DNA of 64,000 nucleotides from Streptomyces sp. HPF1205 (lineage in GTDB: Bacteria; Actinomycetota; Actinomycetes; Streptomycetales; Streptomycetaceae). Positions 9,635 to 18,057 of this stretch are shown piece by piece (positions within the stretch are counted from its first letter, which is position 1; every line of letters begins with the position of its first letter). The stretch spans positions 124,001 to 188,000 of the forward strand of contig NZ_JAINVH010000004.1 of the NCBI RefSeq assembly GCF_020400825.1, read 5' to 3'. The notes under the pieces are model-generated. The model did no database searches, was not told the origin of the DNA, and saw only the letters and a list, made by a program, of their open reading frames with translations. Position numbers and translations under genes: made by a program.

Positions 9635-10978
9635 TCAGACGACGTGCGTCATGCCGGCCCAGCCGGTGCCGATGGCGGTGCCGGATCCGACACCCGAGCC
9701 CGTGCTCGGGTAGTAGTAGAGCTTGCTGTCGCTGCCGGCCACGGCGACCACGTCGGCCTTGCCGTCGTGGTTCAGGTCGGCCATGGTGAGCTGGGTCATG
9801 CCGCCCCAGCTGGAGCCGATGGCGCCCATGCCGGTGACGCCCGAGCCGGTGCTCCGGTAGGAGTAGAGCTTGCCGTCGTTGCCGCTGACGGCCACGATGT
9901 CGGCCTTGCCGTCGCCGTCGAGGTCGCCGGCGGCGAACTGGGTCATCCCGCCCCAGCTGGACCCGATGGCGGTGCCCGAGACGAGACCCGTGCCGGTGCT
10001 CTTGTAGTCGTACAGCTTGCCGTCCGAGCCGTTGACGGCGAGGACATCGGCCTTGCCGTCGCCGTCGAGGTCGCCGAGGGCGATGTGGGTCATGCCGCCC
10101 CACCCGGTGCCGATGACACTCGTCGAGGAGAACCCGCCGTCCCCGTTGCCCAGGTAGAGGTACATCTTGCTGTCGGAGGCGTTGATCGCGACGATGTCAC
10201 CCTTGCCGTCGCCGTTGAAGTCCCCGGCGGCGACCTTCGACATGCCGCCCCAGCTGGAGCCGATCACCTTGCTGCCGTTCAGGCCGCCGTTGCCGTCACC
10301 CGTGTACATGTAGAGGTTGCCCGTGGGGCCGTTGACGGCGACCACGTCGTCCAGGCCGTCACCGCTGAAGTCGTGGTGAGCCCCGGAGTTGCCCGTGACG
10401 TTGTTGTAGCGCAGGCCGACGTACCCGCTCCTGGGCCAGCCCTCCAGGGTGGAGGAGTTGATGTTGGCCGAGGTCGGGCCGTGGGTCGGGTCATTGGGGT
10501 TGCTTTCGGCGTAGTAGGTGAAGTCACCGTTGGCCTTGTTGGTCCACTGGTCGAACAGCCAGATGTGCTCGTGCGGGTAGGCCATGGCATCGCCCTGCTG
10601 GAGGTTGCTGAAACTGCCGATGCCCTTGTCGTAGGCCGTGTTCGGCGTGCCGTCGACATTGGTGAAGTCGTAAGGCGCCGGGTCCGTGACGACCAGGCTC
10701 GTACTGAGGTGCCAGGCCATCGAGACGAATCCCGCACAGTCCTCGCGGTAGGTGCGGCCCTGCGGGTCGGCCGCATAGGCCAACTGGTTGTAGGGCACGT
10801 GGTTGTTCACCCAGTACTGGGCCCGGCTCATCATCTCGGCACCCGAGATGGGACCGCCCACGCTGCTCGTGGCGTGCGCGGCGGGGGCGACACACATGAG
10901 GCCGGCGGTGGCGGCGGCCGTGGCCAGACCGGCCATGCCCCGGCGAAGGAGACGGGTGGAGACGTTCGGTATGCGCAT
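9635..10978 (-). CDS. secreted NlpC/P60-like protein with FG-GAP (VCBS) repeats
   Basis: 447 residues. A signal peptide (RRGMAGLATAAATAGLMCVAPAAHA) is followed by a domain of about 150 residues with DCAGFVSMAWH (Cys81) and AYPHEHIWLF (His138), which fits the Cys/His pair of NlpC/P60-type amidases or endopeptidases. From about residue 195 to the end are five FG-GAP units, each carrying a calcium-loop-like DxDGDGKxD motif (FSGDGLDD, FNGDGKGD, LDGDGKAD twice, LNHDGKAD) and a GSSWGGM/GTGWGGM segment, predicted to form a beta-propeller. It may be a cell-wall hydrolase or adhesin. AAGGAA precedes the ATG. A very similar repeat run suggests internal duplication. Confidence 0.82.
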   Translation of the reverse strand: MRIPNVSTRLLRRGMAGLATAAATAGLMCVAPAAHATSSVGGPISGAEMMSRAQYWVNNHVPYNQLAYAADPQGRTYREDCAGFVSMAWHLSTSLVVTDPAPYDFTNVDGTPNTAYDKGIGSFSNLQQGDAMAYPHEHIWLFDQWTNKANGDFTYYAESNPNDPTHGPTSANINSSTLEGWPRSGYVGLRYNNVTGNSGAHHDFSGDGLDDVVAVNGPTGNLYMYTGDGNGGLNGSKVIGSSWGGMSKVAAGDFNGDGKGDIVAINASDSKMYLYLGNGDGGFSSTSVIGTGWGGMTHIALGDLDGDGKADVLAVNGSDGKLYDYKSTGTGLVSGTAIGSSWGGMTQFAAGDLDGDGKADIVAVSGNDGKLYSYRSTGSGVTGMGAIGSSWGGMTQLTMADLNHDGKADVVAVAGSDSKLYYYPSTGSGVGSGTAIGTGWAGMTHVV

Positions 10979-11081
10979 TTCGGCTTCCTTGCTACTCGGA
11001 ACGGGTTATTCCCTGTGCGATTGCGCCGTCCCGGTACGCCGGGTGCGCGTGCTGCCGTGTTCGGCGTACCGGGGCGGCGGG

Positions 11082-11831
11082 TCAGAAAGCTGCGTCGGCG
11101 GCGAGCATGGACACGACTGCCGGGTCGCCGGCGGTGTCGTAGGCGTCGGCCGGGTGCGCGCCGAACTCGGTGAAGGCGGCGACGACGACCGTGCCGCCGT
11201 GCCGGACCAGGTAGTAGTGGTTGATCTGCGGCCCGGCGGCCGATGCGCCGATCACCCCGGTCCAGGTGCGGGACCAGGCCGAACCCTGCGTACTGTGCGC
11301 GGTCCGGGTCACCTGGGCGTCGGTGACGGTCCCGGAGCCGCTCTGCAGCTTGCGCAAGGTGTCCTCGCAGCCCTCCATGCCGGACTGGATCGCGGCGAAG
11401 GCCCTGGCCGCGCCAGTGGTGTCGGGGAAGCTGAGGATGTCCTCCTGGGCAGGGGTGTTCCGGGCGCTGATGTACCCCTGCTCGTGCCAGGCCGTGACGC
11501 CCTCCGCACTCGCGCACTCGTTGAGGCGCACCCGATGCCCTGCGGACACCGGCAAAGCGGTGAGATCTCCCGCGGTTCGCCAGTGGGCGACTGTCTGGTC
11601 GGGCAGGCGGCTCGGTGGAACGGGAGGCGGAATCCTTGGACCGGACCCGCTCGCCGGTCCTCCCGTCGTCGGCTGCGCACTGCCCACCGGGGCCGCGCCG
11701 ATGTGCTTGTCCGCCGTTCGCGCCGGCCGGTGACCGTCTTTCCCGCACGCCGCGAGACCGCCGGCAACCGCCACGACGGCGGTGACCACGATTCCCCAGC
11801 GCAGGATGCGCGCGGTGCGATTCACACCCAT
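11082..11831 (-). CDS. putative lipoprotein of unknown function
   Basis: 249 residues. The N-terminus has a charged region, a hydrophobic helix and the lipobox LAAC at about residues 26-29, so it should be lipid-anchored outside the membrane. A Pro/Gly-rich spacer follows (about 30-75), then a domain of about 170 residues with three cysteines (NECASAEG, MEGCED). The overall look, including AWSRTWTGVIGASAAGPQINHYYLVRHGGTVV, recalls the extracellular sensor-like domain of mycobacterial PknH and related lipoproteins, but that is only a resemblance. A GGAGGGGG ribosome binding site lies 6-7 bases before the ATG. It is 103 bp upstream of, and on the same strand as, the FG-GAP gene. Confidence 0.7.
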   Translation of the reverse strand: MGVNRTARILRWGIVVTAVVAVAGGLAACGKDGHRPARTADKHIGAAPVGSAQPTTGGPASGSGPRIPPPVPPSRLPDQTVAHWRTAGDLTALPVSAGHRVRLNECASAEGVTAWHEQGYISARNTPAQEDILSFPDTTGAARAFAAIQSGMEGCEDTLRKLQSGSGTVTDAQVTRTAHSTQGSAWSRTWTGVIGASAAGPQINHYYLVRHGGTVVVAAFTEFGAHPADAYDTAGDPAVVSMLAADAAF

Positions 11832-12138
11832 GACAACTCCCCCTCCGGATCCGTTGTGGTGGAAAGGCGCCGAACGTCCCTCCGGGCCCGTTCCTGTCGC
11901 GCCGGGATCCGGGCCGGCGGCATGGCGCCACCGTTAGCCGGCGGGAGTGAGGGCGACGGCCGGCACGAAGGCCGCGCGTCCGACGATCTCTGCTCCGGCC
12001 CCTCTCGACGACTGGGCTGCGTCGCCAACACTGCCCAAGGCCGATCACGGGAGCCACTAACCCGGTCAAGTCCGGTCGTGGCAGGCGTCGTTGCCGGCTG
12101 AGGGCACCCGACGGGGGCAGCGGGAGGGAAGACGAACG
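11832..12138. other. intergenic region without a recognisable gene
   Basis: About 370 bp separate the lipoprotein start (11831) from the helicase stop (12203). Short frames on both strands show no family signature, credible ribosome binding site or Streptomyces codon bias. The only structure I see is the hairpin at 12139-12165. Confidence 0.5.
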
Positions 12139-12165
12139 CGGGCGCCGGCCGATGGCCGGCGCCCG
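12139..12165. terminator. terminator hairpin downstream of the helicase gene
   Basis: A 12-bp perfect stem (12139-12150 with 12154-12165) and a GAT loop lie about 40 bp beyond the helicase stop codon. Confidence 0.75.
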
Positions 12166-12202
12166 GTGACGAGCGGTATTGCGGCGTGGTGTGCCGCGGG
12201 AC

Positions 12203-15028
12203 TCAGCCCACCGACGAGTACGCCACGACTCCGCGCAGCAGACCGTCCACGGCGCGCCGGGAGTTGCGGCGGACCGGGCTGTCCTCGGGGGCGGCGTCGC
12301 CGATCTGGCCGAGGACGTCGATGAGCTGCTTGCACCAGCGCACGAAGTCGCCCGCGGGCATGTCGGCGTCGGTGAGGACGGAGTCCAGGGAGTGGCCGGA
12401 GGCCCACCGGTAGGCGGGCCAGGCGAAGCCGAGGTCGGGTGAGCGCTGGCCGACGCCCTCGGTCTGGTTGATCCGGTGGGTCTCCTCCAGAGCGTCCAGC
12501 CGGCCCCAGATCCGCACCATCTCGCCGAGGGCGTCCTTGGCCTTTCCGGTGGGCAGGCGCGGGACCATCGCGTCGTCGGCCTGGCGCGACTCGAAGACCA
12601 GCGCCGAGGCGCAGGCGGCGAGTTCGGCCGGTCCCAGGCCGTCCCACACCCGTTCCCGGAGGCATTCGCTGGCCAGCAGGTCGAGTTCGCCGTAGAGGCG
12701 GCCGAGGCGGCGGCCGTCGCCGGTGACCTTGTCGCCGTCGAGGTAGCCGAGTTCGGTCAGGACCGCGCACACCCGATCGAAGGTGCGGGCGATGGTATTG
12801 GTACGGCCCTCGATCCGCCGCTCCAGCACCTGGGTGTCGCGGCGCAACCGGTGGTAGCGCTCGGCCCAGCGGGCGTGGTCCTCGCGGTCGTCGCAGCCGT
12901 GGCAGGGGTGGGCGCGGATGGCGGCCCGCAGCCGGGCGATCTCGGTGTCGTCGGCGGCGGCCGAGCGCTGCCTGCGGTGCCGGGCGGGCCCGGACCAGCC
13001 GGCGCTGCCGGCCTTGGAGCGCATCGCCGAGGCCAGGTCGCGGCGGGACTGCGGGCTGCGCGGGTTGAAGGACTTGGGGATCCGCATCCGCTCCAGTGCC
13101 TCGACCGGGACCGGGAAGTCTATCTGCGCCAGTCGTTTGACCTGGCGCTCGGCGGTGAGCACCAGCGGCCGCGGCCCGTCGTGGAACTCGCCGCCGCGCG
13201 GGTGGTGGTCGCCGGTGGCCCGGCCGGGGATGCCCGGCTCCAGCACCAGTGCCAGACCGGCGTACTTGCCCGCCGGCACGTGGATGATGTCGCCCGGCCT
13301 CAGCTTCTCCAGCGCGTCGGACGCGGCCGCCCGCCGCTGCATCGCGCCCTGCCGGGACAGTTCGGCCTCGCGCTCCTTCAACTCCCGGCGCAGCCCCATG
13401 TACTCGCCGAAGTCGCCGAGGTGGCAGGTCATCGACTCCTTGTAGCCGTCCAGCCCTTCCTCGTTGCGCTGCACCTGCCGGGCGATGCCCACGACCGAGC
13501 GGTCGGCCTGGAACTGGGCGAAGGAGGTCTCCAGCAGCTCGCGCGAGCGGTGCCGCCCGTACTGCCCGACCAGGTTGACCGCCATGTTGTACGAGGGCTT
13601 GAACGACGACCGCAGCGGGTACGTGCGGGTGCCGGCCAGGCCCGCGACGGCGGCCGGGTCGAAGCCGCGCTGCCACAGCACGACCGCGTGGCCCTCGACG
13701 TCGATGCCGCGCCGGCCGGCCCGCCCGGTGAGCTGGGTGTACTCGCCGGGGGTGATGTCGGCGTGCGTCTCACCGTTCCACTTGACGAGCTTTTCCAGCA
13801 CCACGGAACGCGCCGGCATGTTGATGCCCAGCGCCAGGGTCTCGGTGGCGAACACCGCCTTGACCAGGCCCTTGACGAAGAGCTCCTCGACGACCTCCTT
13901 GAAGGTGGGCAGCATGCCGGCGTGGTGGGCGGCGATGCCGCGCTCCAGGCCCTCCAGCCATTCGAAGTAGCCGAGGACGTGCAGGTCCTCGTCGGGGATG
14001 GCACGGGTGCGCTCCTCGACGAGGGCGCGCACGGCCGAGCGCGCCTCCTCGTCGTTCAGCCGCAGGCCGACGGCGAGGCACTGCTGGACGGCGGCCTCGC
14101 AGCCGGCCCGGCTGAAGATGAAGGTGATGGCGGGCAGCAGGCCCTCGGAGTCGAGCCGGTCGATGACCTCGGCCCTGCTCGGCGTCCACACCCTGCTGCG
14201 GGCGCGGCGCTCGCGCTCCCGGTCGGCCTCCCTGCCCCGCTTGCCCCGCGGCTGGTAGCCGCGCTGGTTCTCCATCCTGGCCAGGCGTTCGAGCTCGGCG
14301 TTGACCTCGCGGCGGCCGCGCGGCTCGGTGGGGCCGGCCTTCTCCTCGAACAGGTCGTACATCCGGCGGCCGACCAGGACGTGCTGCCACAGCGGGACCG
14401 GCCGGTGCTCGGAGACGATGACCTTGGTGTCGCCGCGCACGGTGTCCAGCCAGTCACCGAACTCCTCCGCGTTGGAGACGGTCGCGGACAGCGACACCAG
14501 CGTGACCGACGGCGGGAGGTGGATGATCACCTCTTCCCAGACGGCGCCGCGGAACCGGTCGGACAGGTAGTGCACCTCGTCCATGACCACGTAGCCCAGG
14601 CCGTCGAGGGCGGCGGAGCCGGCGTAGAGCATGTTGCGGAGCACTTCCGTGGTCATCACGATCACGGGCGCGTCGCCGTTGAGGCTGTTGTCGCCGGTCA
14701 GCAGGCCGACCTTCTCGGCCCCGTACCGCTTGGCGAGGTCGCTGTACTTCTGGTTGGACAGCGCCTTGATGGGCGTGGTGTAAAAGCACTTGCGGCCTTC
14801 GGCCAGGGCCAGGTGGACGGCGAACTCGCCGACCACGGTCTTGCCCGATCCGGTAGGGGCCGCCACCAGGACGCCGCTGCCGGCCTCCAGGGCCTGGCAG
14901 GCCGCTATCTGGAACGGGTCGAGACCGAACTCGTACAGTTCGCGGAACCGGCCGAGCGCGGTCGCGCTCTCTTCGGCGCGGCGCCGGCTGGCGGCGAAGC
15001 GCTCGGCGGGGGACATCTCTTCGGTCAT
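12203..15028 (-). CDS. helY: Ski2/Mtr4-like DEAD/DEVH-box RNA helicase
   Basis: 941 residues, normal for actinobacterial HelY-type helicases. It has Walker A VAAPTGSGKTVV (about residues 54-66), DEVH in VVMDEVHYLSD, SAT in LVSLSATVSNAEEF, and motif VI TQLTGRAGRRGID. The C-terminal half holds the rRNA-processing/DSHCT-like helical region. A charged insert (RGKRGREADRERERRARSR) lies between the RecA domains. It probably unwinds RNA or RNA-DNA during RNA decay or rRNA maturation. The start MTEEMSPAERF leads straight into the helicase N-terminus. It is the last gene of a leftward series that begins with the tat and paf genes. Confidence 0.92.
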   Translation of the reverse strand: MTEEMSPAERFAASRRRAEESATALGRFRELYEFGLDPFQIAACQALEAGSGVLVAAPTGSGKTVVGEFAVHLALAEGRKCFYTTPIKALSNQKYSDLAKRYGAEKVGLLTGDNSLNGDAPVIVMTTEVLRNMLYAGSAALDGLGYVVMDEVHYLSDRFRGAVWEEVIIHLPPSVTLVSLSATVSNAEEFGDWLDTVRGDTKVIVSEHRPVPLWQHVLVGRRMYDLFEEKAGPTEPRGRREVNAELERLARMENQRGYQPRGKRGREADRERERRARSRVWTPSRAEVIDRLDSEGLLPAITFIFSRAGCEAAVQQCLAVGLRLNDEEARSAVRALVEERTRAIPDEDLHVLGYFEWLEGLERGIAAHHAGMLPTFKEVVEELFVKGLVKAVFATETLALGINMPARSVVLEKLVKWNGETHADITPGEYTQLTGRAGRRGIDVEGHAVVLWQRGFDPAAVAGLAGTRTYPLRSSFKPSYNMAVNLVGQYGRHRSRELLETSFAQFQADRSVVGIARQVQRNEEGLDGYKESMTCHLGDFGEYMGLRRELKEREAELSRQGAMQRRAAASDALEKLRPGDIIHVPAGKYAGLALVLEPGIPGRATGDHHPRGGEFHDGPRPLVLTAERQVKRLAQIDFPVPVEALERMRIPKSFNPRSPQSRRDLASAMRSKAGSAGWSGPARHRRQRSAAADDTEIARLRAAIRAHPCHGCDDREDHARWAERYHRLRRDTQVLERRIEGRTNTIARTFDRVCAVLTELGYLDGDKVTGDGRRLGRLYGELDLLASECLRERVWDGLGPAELAACASALVFESRQADDAMVPRLPTGKAKDALGEMVRIWGRLDALEETHRINQTEGVGQRSPDLGFAWPAYRWASGHSLDSVLTDADMPAGDFVRWCKQLIDVLGQIGDAAPEDSPVRRNSRRAVDGLLRGVVAYSSVG

Positions 15029-15077
15029 CTCGCTATCGAGCGTACCGGGCGGGACCGACAGGGCGCGTGATCTTAAT

Positions 15078-15974
15078 TCAGGCCAGCAGCCGCACCGCGC
15101 CCCGCACCGTGTGCGCCTCCAGCGGCAGCGGCCCCAGCCGCTCCCCGTCCGCGTACCCGGTGACGTCCTCGCCGGGCGCCGTGTCGAGCCGCACGCGGGC
15201 GGCCCGGTGGACGGTGACGACCGGGTGGCCGGGGTGGGTGCCGCGGTAGACGCGGGGGAAGACCCGCAGCAAGGTGGTGCGGCTGCACGGGCCCACCACG
15301 CACACGTCGAACAGTCCGTCGTCCATGGCGGCGTCGGCGCAGATCCGCATGCCGCCGCCGTACGAGGAGCCGTTTCCGACGGCGACGAGCGTGGCCTCGA
15401 TCTCCCGCTCGGGCGTGTCGTCGAAGGTGACCCGGTAGCGGATGGGGCGCAGCGCGGCGAGTTCGGCGAGCATCGCCACGTCGTAGCGGAACCGGCCGGC
15501 GGGCCACGTCATACGGTTGCCGCGGTCGTTGACCCGGGAGTCGAAGCCGGAGGCCAGCACGGTGCCGAACCAGCGGTCGCCGACCCGGCCGAGGTCGAGG
15601 GCGCGCTCGCGGCCCTCCTTGAGTGCGGCGGCCGCCGCACGGCCGGCCGCCGCGGGGTCGCGTACCGGCAGGCCGCTCGCCCGCGCGAAGTCGTTGCCGG
15701 TGCCCGCCGCGATCACGCCCAGCGGGGTGCCGGTGCCCGCGACGGCCTGCAGGGCGAGCGAGACCATGCCGTCACCGCCGACGGCGACCAGCGCGCGGGT
15801 GCCGTCGGCGACCGCCGCGCGGGCCCGGCGCAGGGCGTCGGCGGCGTCCTCACCGACCACCGTGCGGACCGTGTACCCGGCGGCGCGCAGCGCCTCGGCG
15901 GCCGGCCGGGCGGCCCCGGCGCCCCGTCCGCGGCCCGCCGCGGGATTGACGAGGAGAGTGATGTCGCTGGTCAC
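15078..15974 (-). CDS. diacylglycerol/sphingosine kinase-family lipid kinase
   Basis: 298 residues, typical of the DgkB/YegS family. The catalytic domain begins ITLLVNPAAGRGRG, contains the nucleotide-binding VAVGGDGMVSLALQAV (GGDG motif) and AAGTGNDFARASGLP, and ends with the beta-rich C-terminal domain (GGGMRICADAAMDDGLFDVCVVGP). It should phosphorylate a membrane lipid such as diacylglycerol at the cytoplasmic face. The start is a GTG at 15974, 39 bp from the tatC stop, so it probably belongs to the same transcript as tatC. The exact lipid cannot be deduced. Confidence 0.9.
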   Translation of the reverse strand: MTSDITLLVNPAAGRGRGAGAARPAAEALRAAGYTVRTVVGEDAADALRRARAAVADGTRALVAVGGDGMVSLALQAVAGTGTPLGVIAAGTGNDFARASGLPVRDPAAAGRAAAAALKEGRERALDLGRVGDRWFGTVLASGFDSRVNDRGNRMTWPAGRFRYDVAMLAELAALRPIRYRVTFDDTPEREIEATLVAVGNGSSYGGGMRICADAAMDDGLFDVCVVGPCSRTTLLRVFPRVYRGTHPGHPVVTVHRAARVRLDTAPGEDVTGYADGERLGPLPLEAHTVRGAVRLLA

Positions 15975-16013
15975 GGGCGGACCCTACCGGGTGCGGGGCG
16001 GCCCGCGCGCGGG

Positions 16014-16964
16014 TCAGGTCGCGTCGTCGTAGTCCTCGTCGCGCGGCTCGCCGTGGTCGAACGGCTGTGCGGTGATCTGCTCCGGCACGTGGTCGAGGGA
16101 GGAGGCCTCGTCGGGGCTGAGCGAGAAGTCCGGGTCGGCGGCCAGCCTGCGCGCCTTGCGGCGGTCGTTGATGAAGCACACGCCCATGGCCAGGAAGTAC
16201 AGGAACACGATCGGCGCGGCCAGCAGGCACATGGTGACCGGGTCACCGGTGGGGGTCGCGATGGCGGCGAAAACGGTGATGCCGATGACCATGCCGCGCC
16301 ACCAGCCGAGCATGCGGCGGCCGGTGACCACGCCGGTGAAGTTCAGCAGGACCAGGACCAGCGGCAGTTCGAAGGCCACGCCGAAGACGACGACCAGGCG
16401 CAGCACGAGGTCGATGAACTGGTCGAGCGGCACCAGGTTCACCGTGTGGTCCGGCACGAAGCCGATCATGATCTTCGCGCTCTGCGGGAGGATCGCGTAC
16501 GCGAGCGCGGCGCCGCCGACGAACAGCGGCACGCCGGTGCCGACGAAGGCCAGGGTGTAGCGCTTCTCGTTCTTGTGCAGGCCGGGCGCGAGGAACGCCC
16601 AGAGCTGGTACAGCCATACCGGCGAGCTGACGATGAGCCCGGTCATCAGGGCGACCTTCAGCGCGATCGAGAAACCGCCCATCAGGCCGGTGACGGTCAG
16701 CTGGGCACATGCCTTGCCCTTGCTGAGGTGGTCGGCGCCGTCCGGGCAGCCCGCCGCCTTCAGGATCGGGTGCTGGAAGATCTCCAGGATCTGGCGGTAG
16801 AAGAAGGCCGCCACGATGGTGACGACCAGAATCGCGAGCACCGATTTGAACAGCCGGTTGCGCAGCTCACGCAGGTGTTCCCCGAGGGGCATCCGCCCCT
16901 CGGGATCCTTGGCCGGCCTGGCCGGCTTGGCCTCCTTGGCCTGCTTGCGGGCAGTCTTGAGCAC
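16014..16964 (-). CDS. tatC: Sec-independent protein translocase TatC
   Basis: 316 residues from a GTG at 16964. After a charged N-terminus, GRMPLGEHLRELRNRLFKSV is the conserved cytoplasmic TatC segment, with the Glu and Arg residues that contact twin-arginine signals. Six hydrophobic helices follow, with the PVWLYQLWAFLAPGL loop and FGVAFELPLVLVLLNFTGVV being family hallmarks. The C-terminal cytoplasmic tail is acidic (EPRDEDYDD). TatC is the signal-peptide receptor of the twin-arginine translocase. tatA lies 103 bp upstream on the same strand, as in other Streptomyces; tatB is not linked. Confidence 0.96.
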   Translation of the reverse strand: MLKTARKQAKEAKPARPAKDPEGRMPLGEHLRELRNRLFKSVLAILVVTIVAAFFYRQILEIFQHPILKAAGCPDGADHLSKGKACAQLTVTGLMGGFSIALKVALMTGLIVSSPVWLYQLWAFLAPGLHKNEKRYTLAFVGTGVPLFVGGAALAYAILPQSAKIMIGFVPDHTVNLVPLDQFIDLVLRLVVVFGVAFELPLVLVLLNFTGVVTGRRMLGWWRGMVIGITVFAAIATPTGDPVTMCLLAAPIVFLYFLAMGVCFINDRRKARRLAADPDFSLSPDEASSLDHVPEQITAQPFDHGEPRDEDYDDAT

Positions 16965-17067
16965 CCACGTCCTCGTCTCGTGCGGCAGCCGCCAGCGGCG
17001 TGGCGGCTTCGTCCTTCACCTGGCGGGCGGGCCGGTCCCGTCCCGTGCGGCCGGGGCGCGCCGGCGG

Positions 17068-17349
17068 TCAGCCCTGCGGCGTCCCGCGTTCGGCGGTCTC
17101 GGCGACCGGGCGGGCGCTTGCGGTGTCACCGGGCGCCGACTGGATGGTACGGGGCGCGGGCTGCTCCTGCGCGGCGGACTTCGCGGTGCCGCCGGAGCCG
17201 TCGTCCTTCATCGCCTTGGCCTCGCTCTTGAGGATGCGGGCGGACTTGCCCAGGGCCCGGGCGGCGTCCGGCAGCTTCTTGGCACCGAAGAGGACGACGA
17301 TGACGAGAAGGATGAGCACGATCTCGAGGGGCTTGAGATTGCCGAGCAT
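17068..17349 (-). CDS. tatA: Sec-independent protein translocase TatA
   Basis: 93 residues. One N-terminal transmembrane helix (LEIVLILLVIVVLFGAKKLPDAARALGKS) contains the FGAKKLP hinge and the start of the amphipathic helix; a hydrophilic tail follows. TatA oligomers form the translocation pore. A GAAGGTAG ribosome binding site lies upstream of the ATG. It precedes tatC on the same strand. Confidence 0.96.
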   Translation of the reverse strand: MLGNLKPLEIVLILLVIVVLFGAKKLPDAARALGKSARILKSEAKAMKDDGSGGTAKSAAQEQPAPRTIQSAPGDTASARPVAETAERGTPQG

Positions 17350-17490
17350 AAAAGGACTACCTTCTCACCTTGGCGGCGTGGACGTACGGCTCGATCGCAG
17401 CGCCTGCGGCCGAACCGCCGGGTTCATCCGGTGATCCGATCGATGGCGCCCCGGTCAGGGTACCTTCCCCGGGTGCCGGTGTAAGGGGGG

Positions 17491-17694
17491 TCAGCGCCGT
17501 GAGATCTCTCCCGCCCGCTCGGCGACCGGGACCGCGGCCCGCCGCAGCCGCTCCCCCGCCGCGCTCAGCGCCTCGGTGCTCGCCGCGACCTGCCGGGCCA
17601 GTTCGTGGACCGCGAGGAAGACGCGTACGGCGAGGACGCCCAGCACCAGCAGTCCGGCGGTCGCCAGGCCGACCCACATGAAGAGCCACCACAT
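17491..17694 (-). CDS. small single-pass membrane protein
   Basis: 67 residues. It consists of one transmembrane helix (MWWLFMWVGLATAGLLVLGVLAV) followed by a helical cytoplasmic tail (HELARQVAASTEALSAAGERLRRA) that resembles the DUF948-like coiled segments of actinobacterial membrane proteins. I chose the ATG at 17694 because TAGGCT lies 8 bases upstream, as in leaderless genes, and because the upstream in-frame extension has no coding character. It sits upstream of tatA in many Streptomyces; a link to protein export is only suggested by position. Confidence 0.7.
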   Translation of the reverse strand: MWWLFMWVGLATAGLLVLGVLAVRVFLAVHELARQVAASTEALSAAGERLRRAAVPVAERAGEISRR

Positions 17695-17702
17695 GGACGG
17701 CG

Positions 17703-17708
17703 AGCCTA
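17703..17708 (-). promoter_or_regulatory. -10 element (TAGGCT) of a probable leaderless promoter
   Basis: TAGGCT ends 8 bases before the ATG of the small membrane protein, which has no Shine-Dalgarno sequence. Confidence 0.5.
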
Positions 17709-17804
17709 CCGCCCGGCCGGCCCACCGCCCGCCCGGCCCACCGCACGCCGGACCGGCCGCACCCCCCGCGCAGGGCCGCACGCCCTCGTACCGGCCGTAC
17801 GTCC

Positions 17805-18050
17805 TCAGGCCAGCCGCATGGTGCTGACCCCGCCGTTCGTGAGCAGTTCCACGATCCGCTCACCGGCCGGTTTGCGGACCGCCTCGCCGCACTCGGGGCA
17901 GGTGAAGGAGTAGAAGGTGGTGCGCGCCGAACCGCCGATGGCCAGCCGCAGGTCGGCGGCGGCCAGTTGGAAGCTGGCGCGGCAGTGCGGGCAGCCGGCC
18001 CGGAAGACGGCGGGGCCGGCGGCGTGCGGCGGTACGGCGGCGGTGGTCAT
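17805..18050 (-). CDS. small zinc-ribbon protein
   Basis: 81 residues from the ATG at 18050. Two CxxC knuckles (GCPHCRAS at about residues 20-27 and TCPECGEA at about 51-58) should bind one zinc. The rest is short and hydrophilic, ending VELLTNGGVSTMRLA. It starts 7 bp after the pafC stop on the same strand, so it is probably co-transcribed and translationally coupled with pafBC. The function is unknown; a nucleic-acid or protein-binding role is possible for this type of ribbon. Confidence 0.75.
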   Translation of the reverse strand: MTTAAVPPHAAGPAVFRAGCPHCRASFQLAAADLRLAIGGSARTTFYSFTCPECGEAVRKPAGERIVELLTNGGVSTMRLA

Positions 18051-18057
18051 GGGGCGC

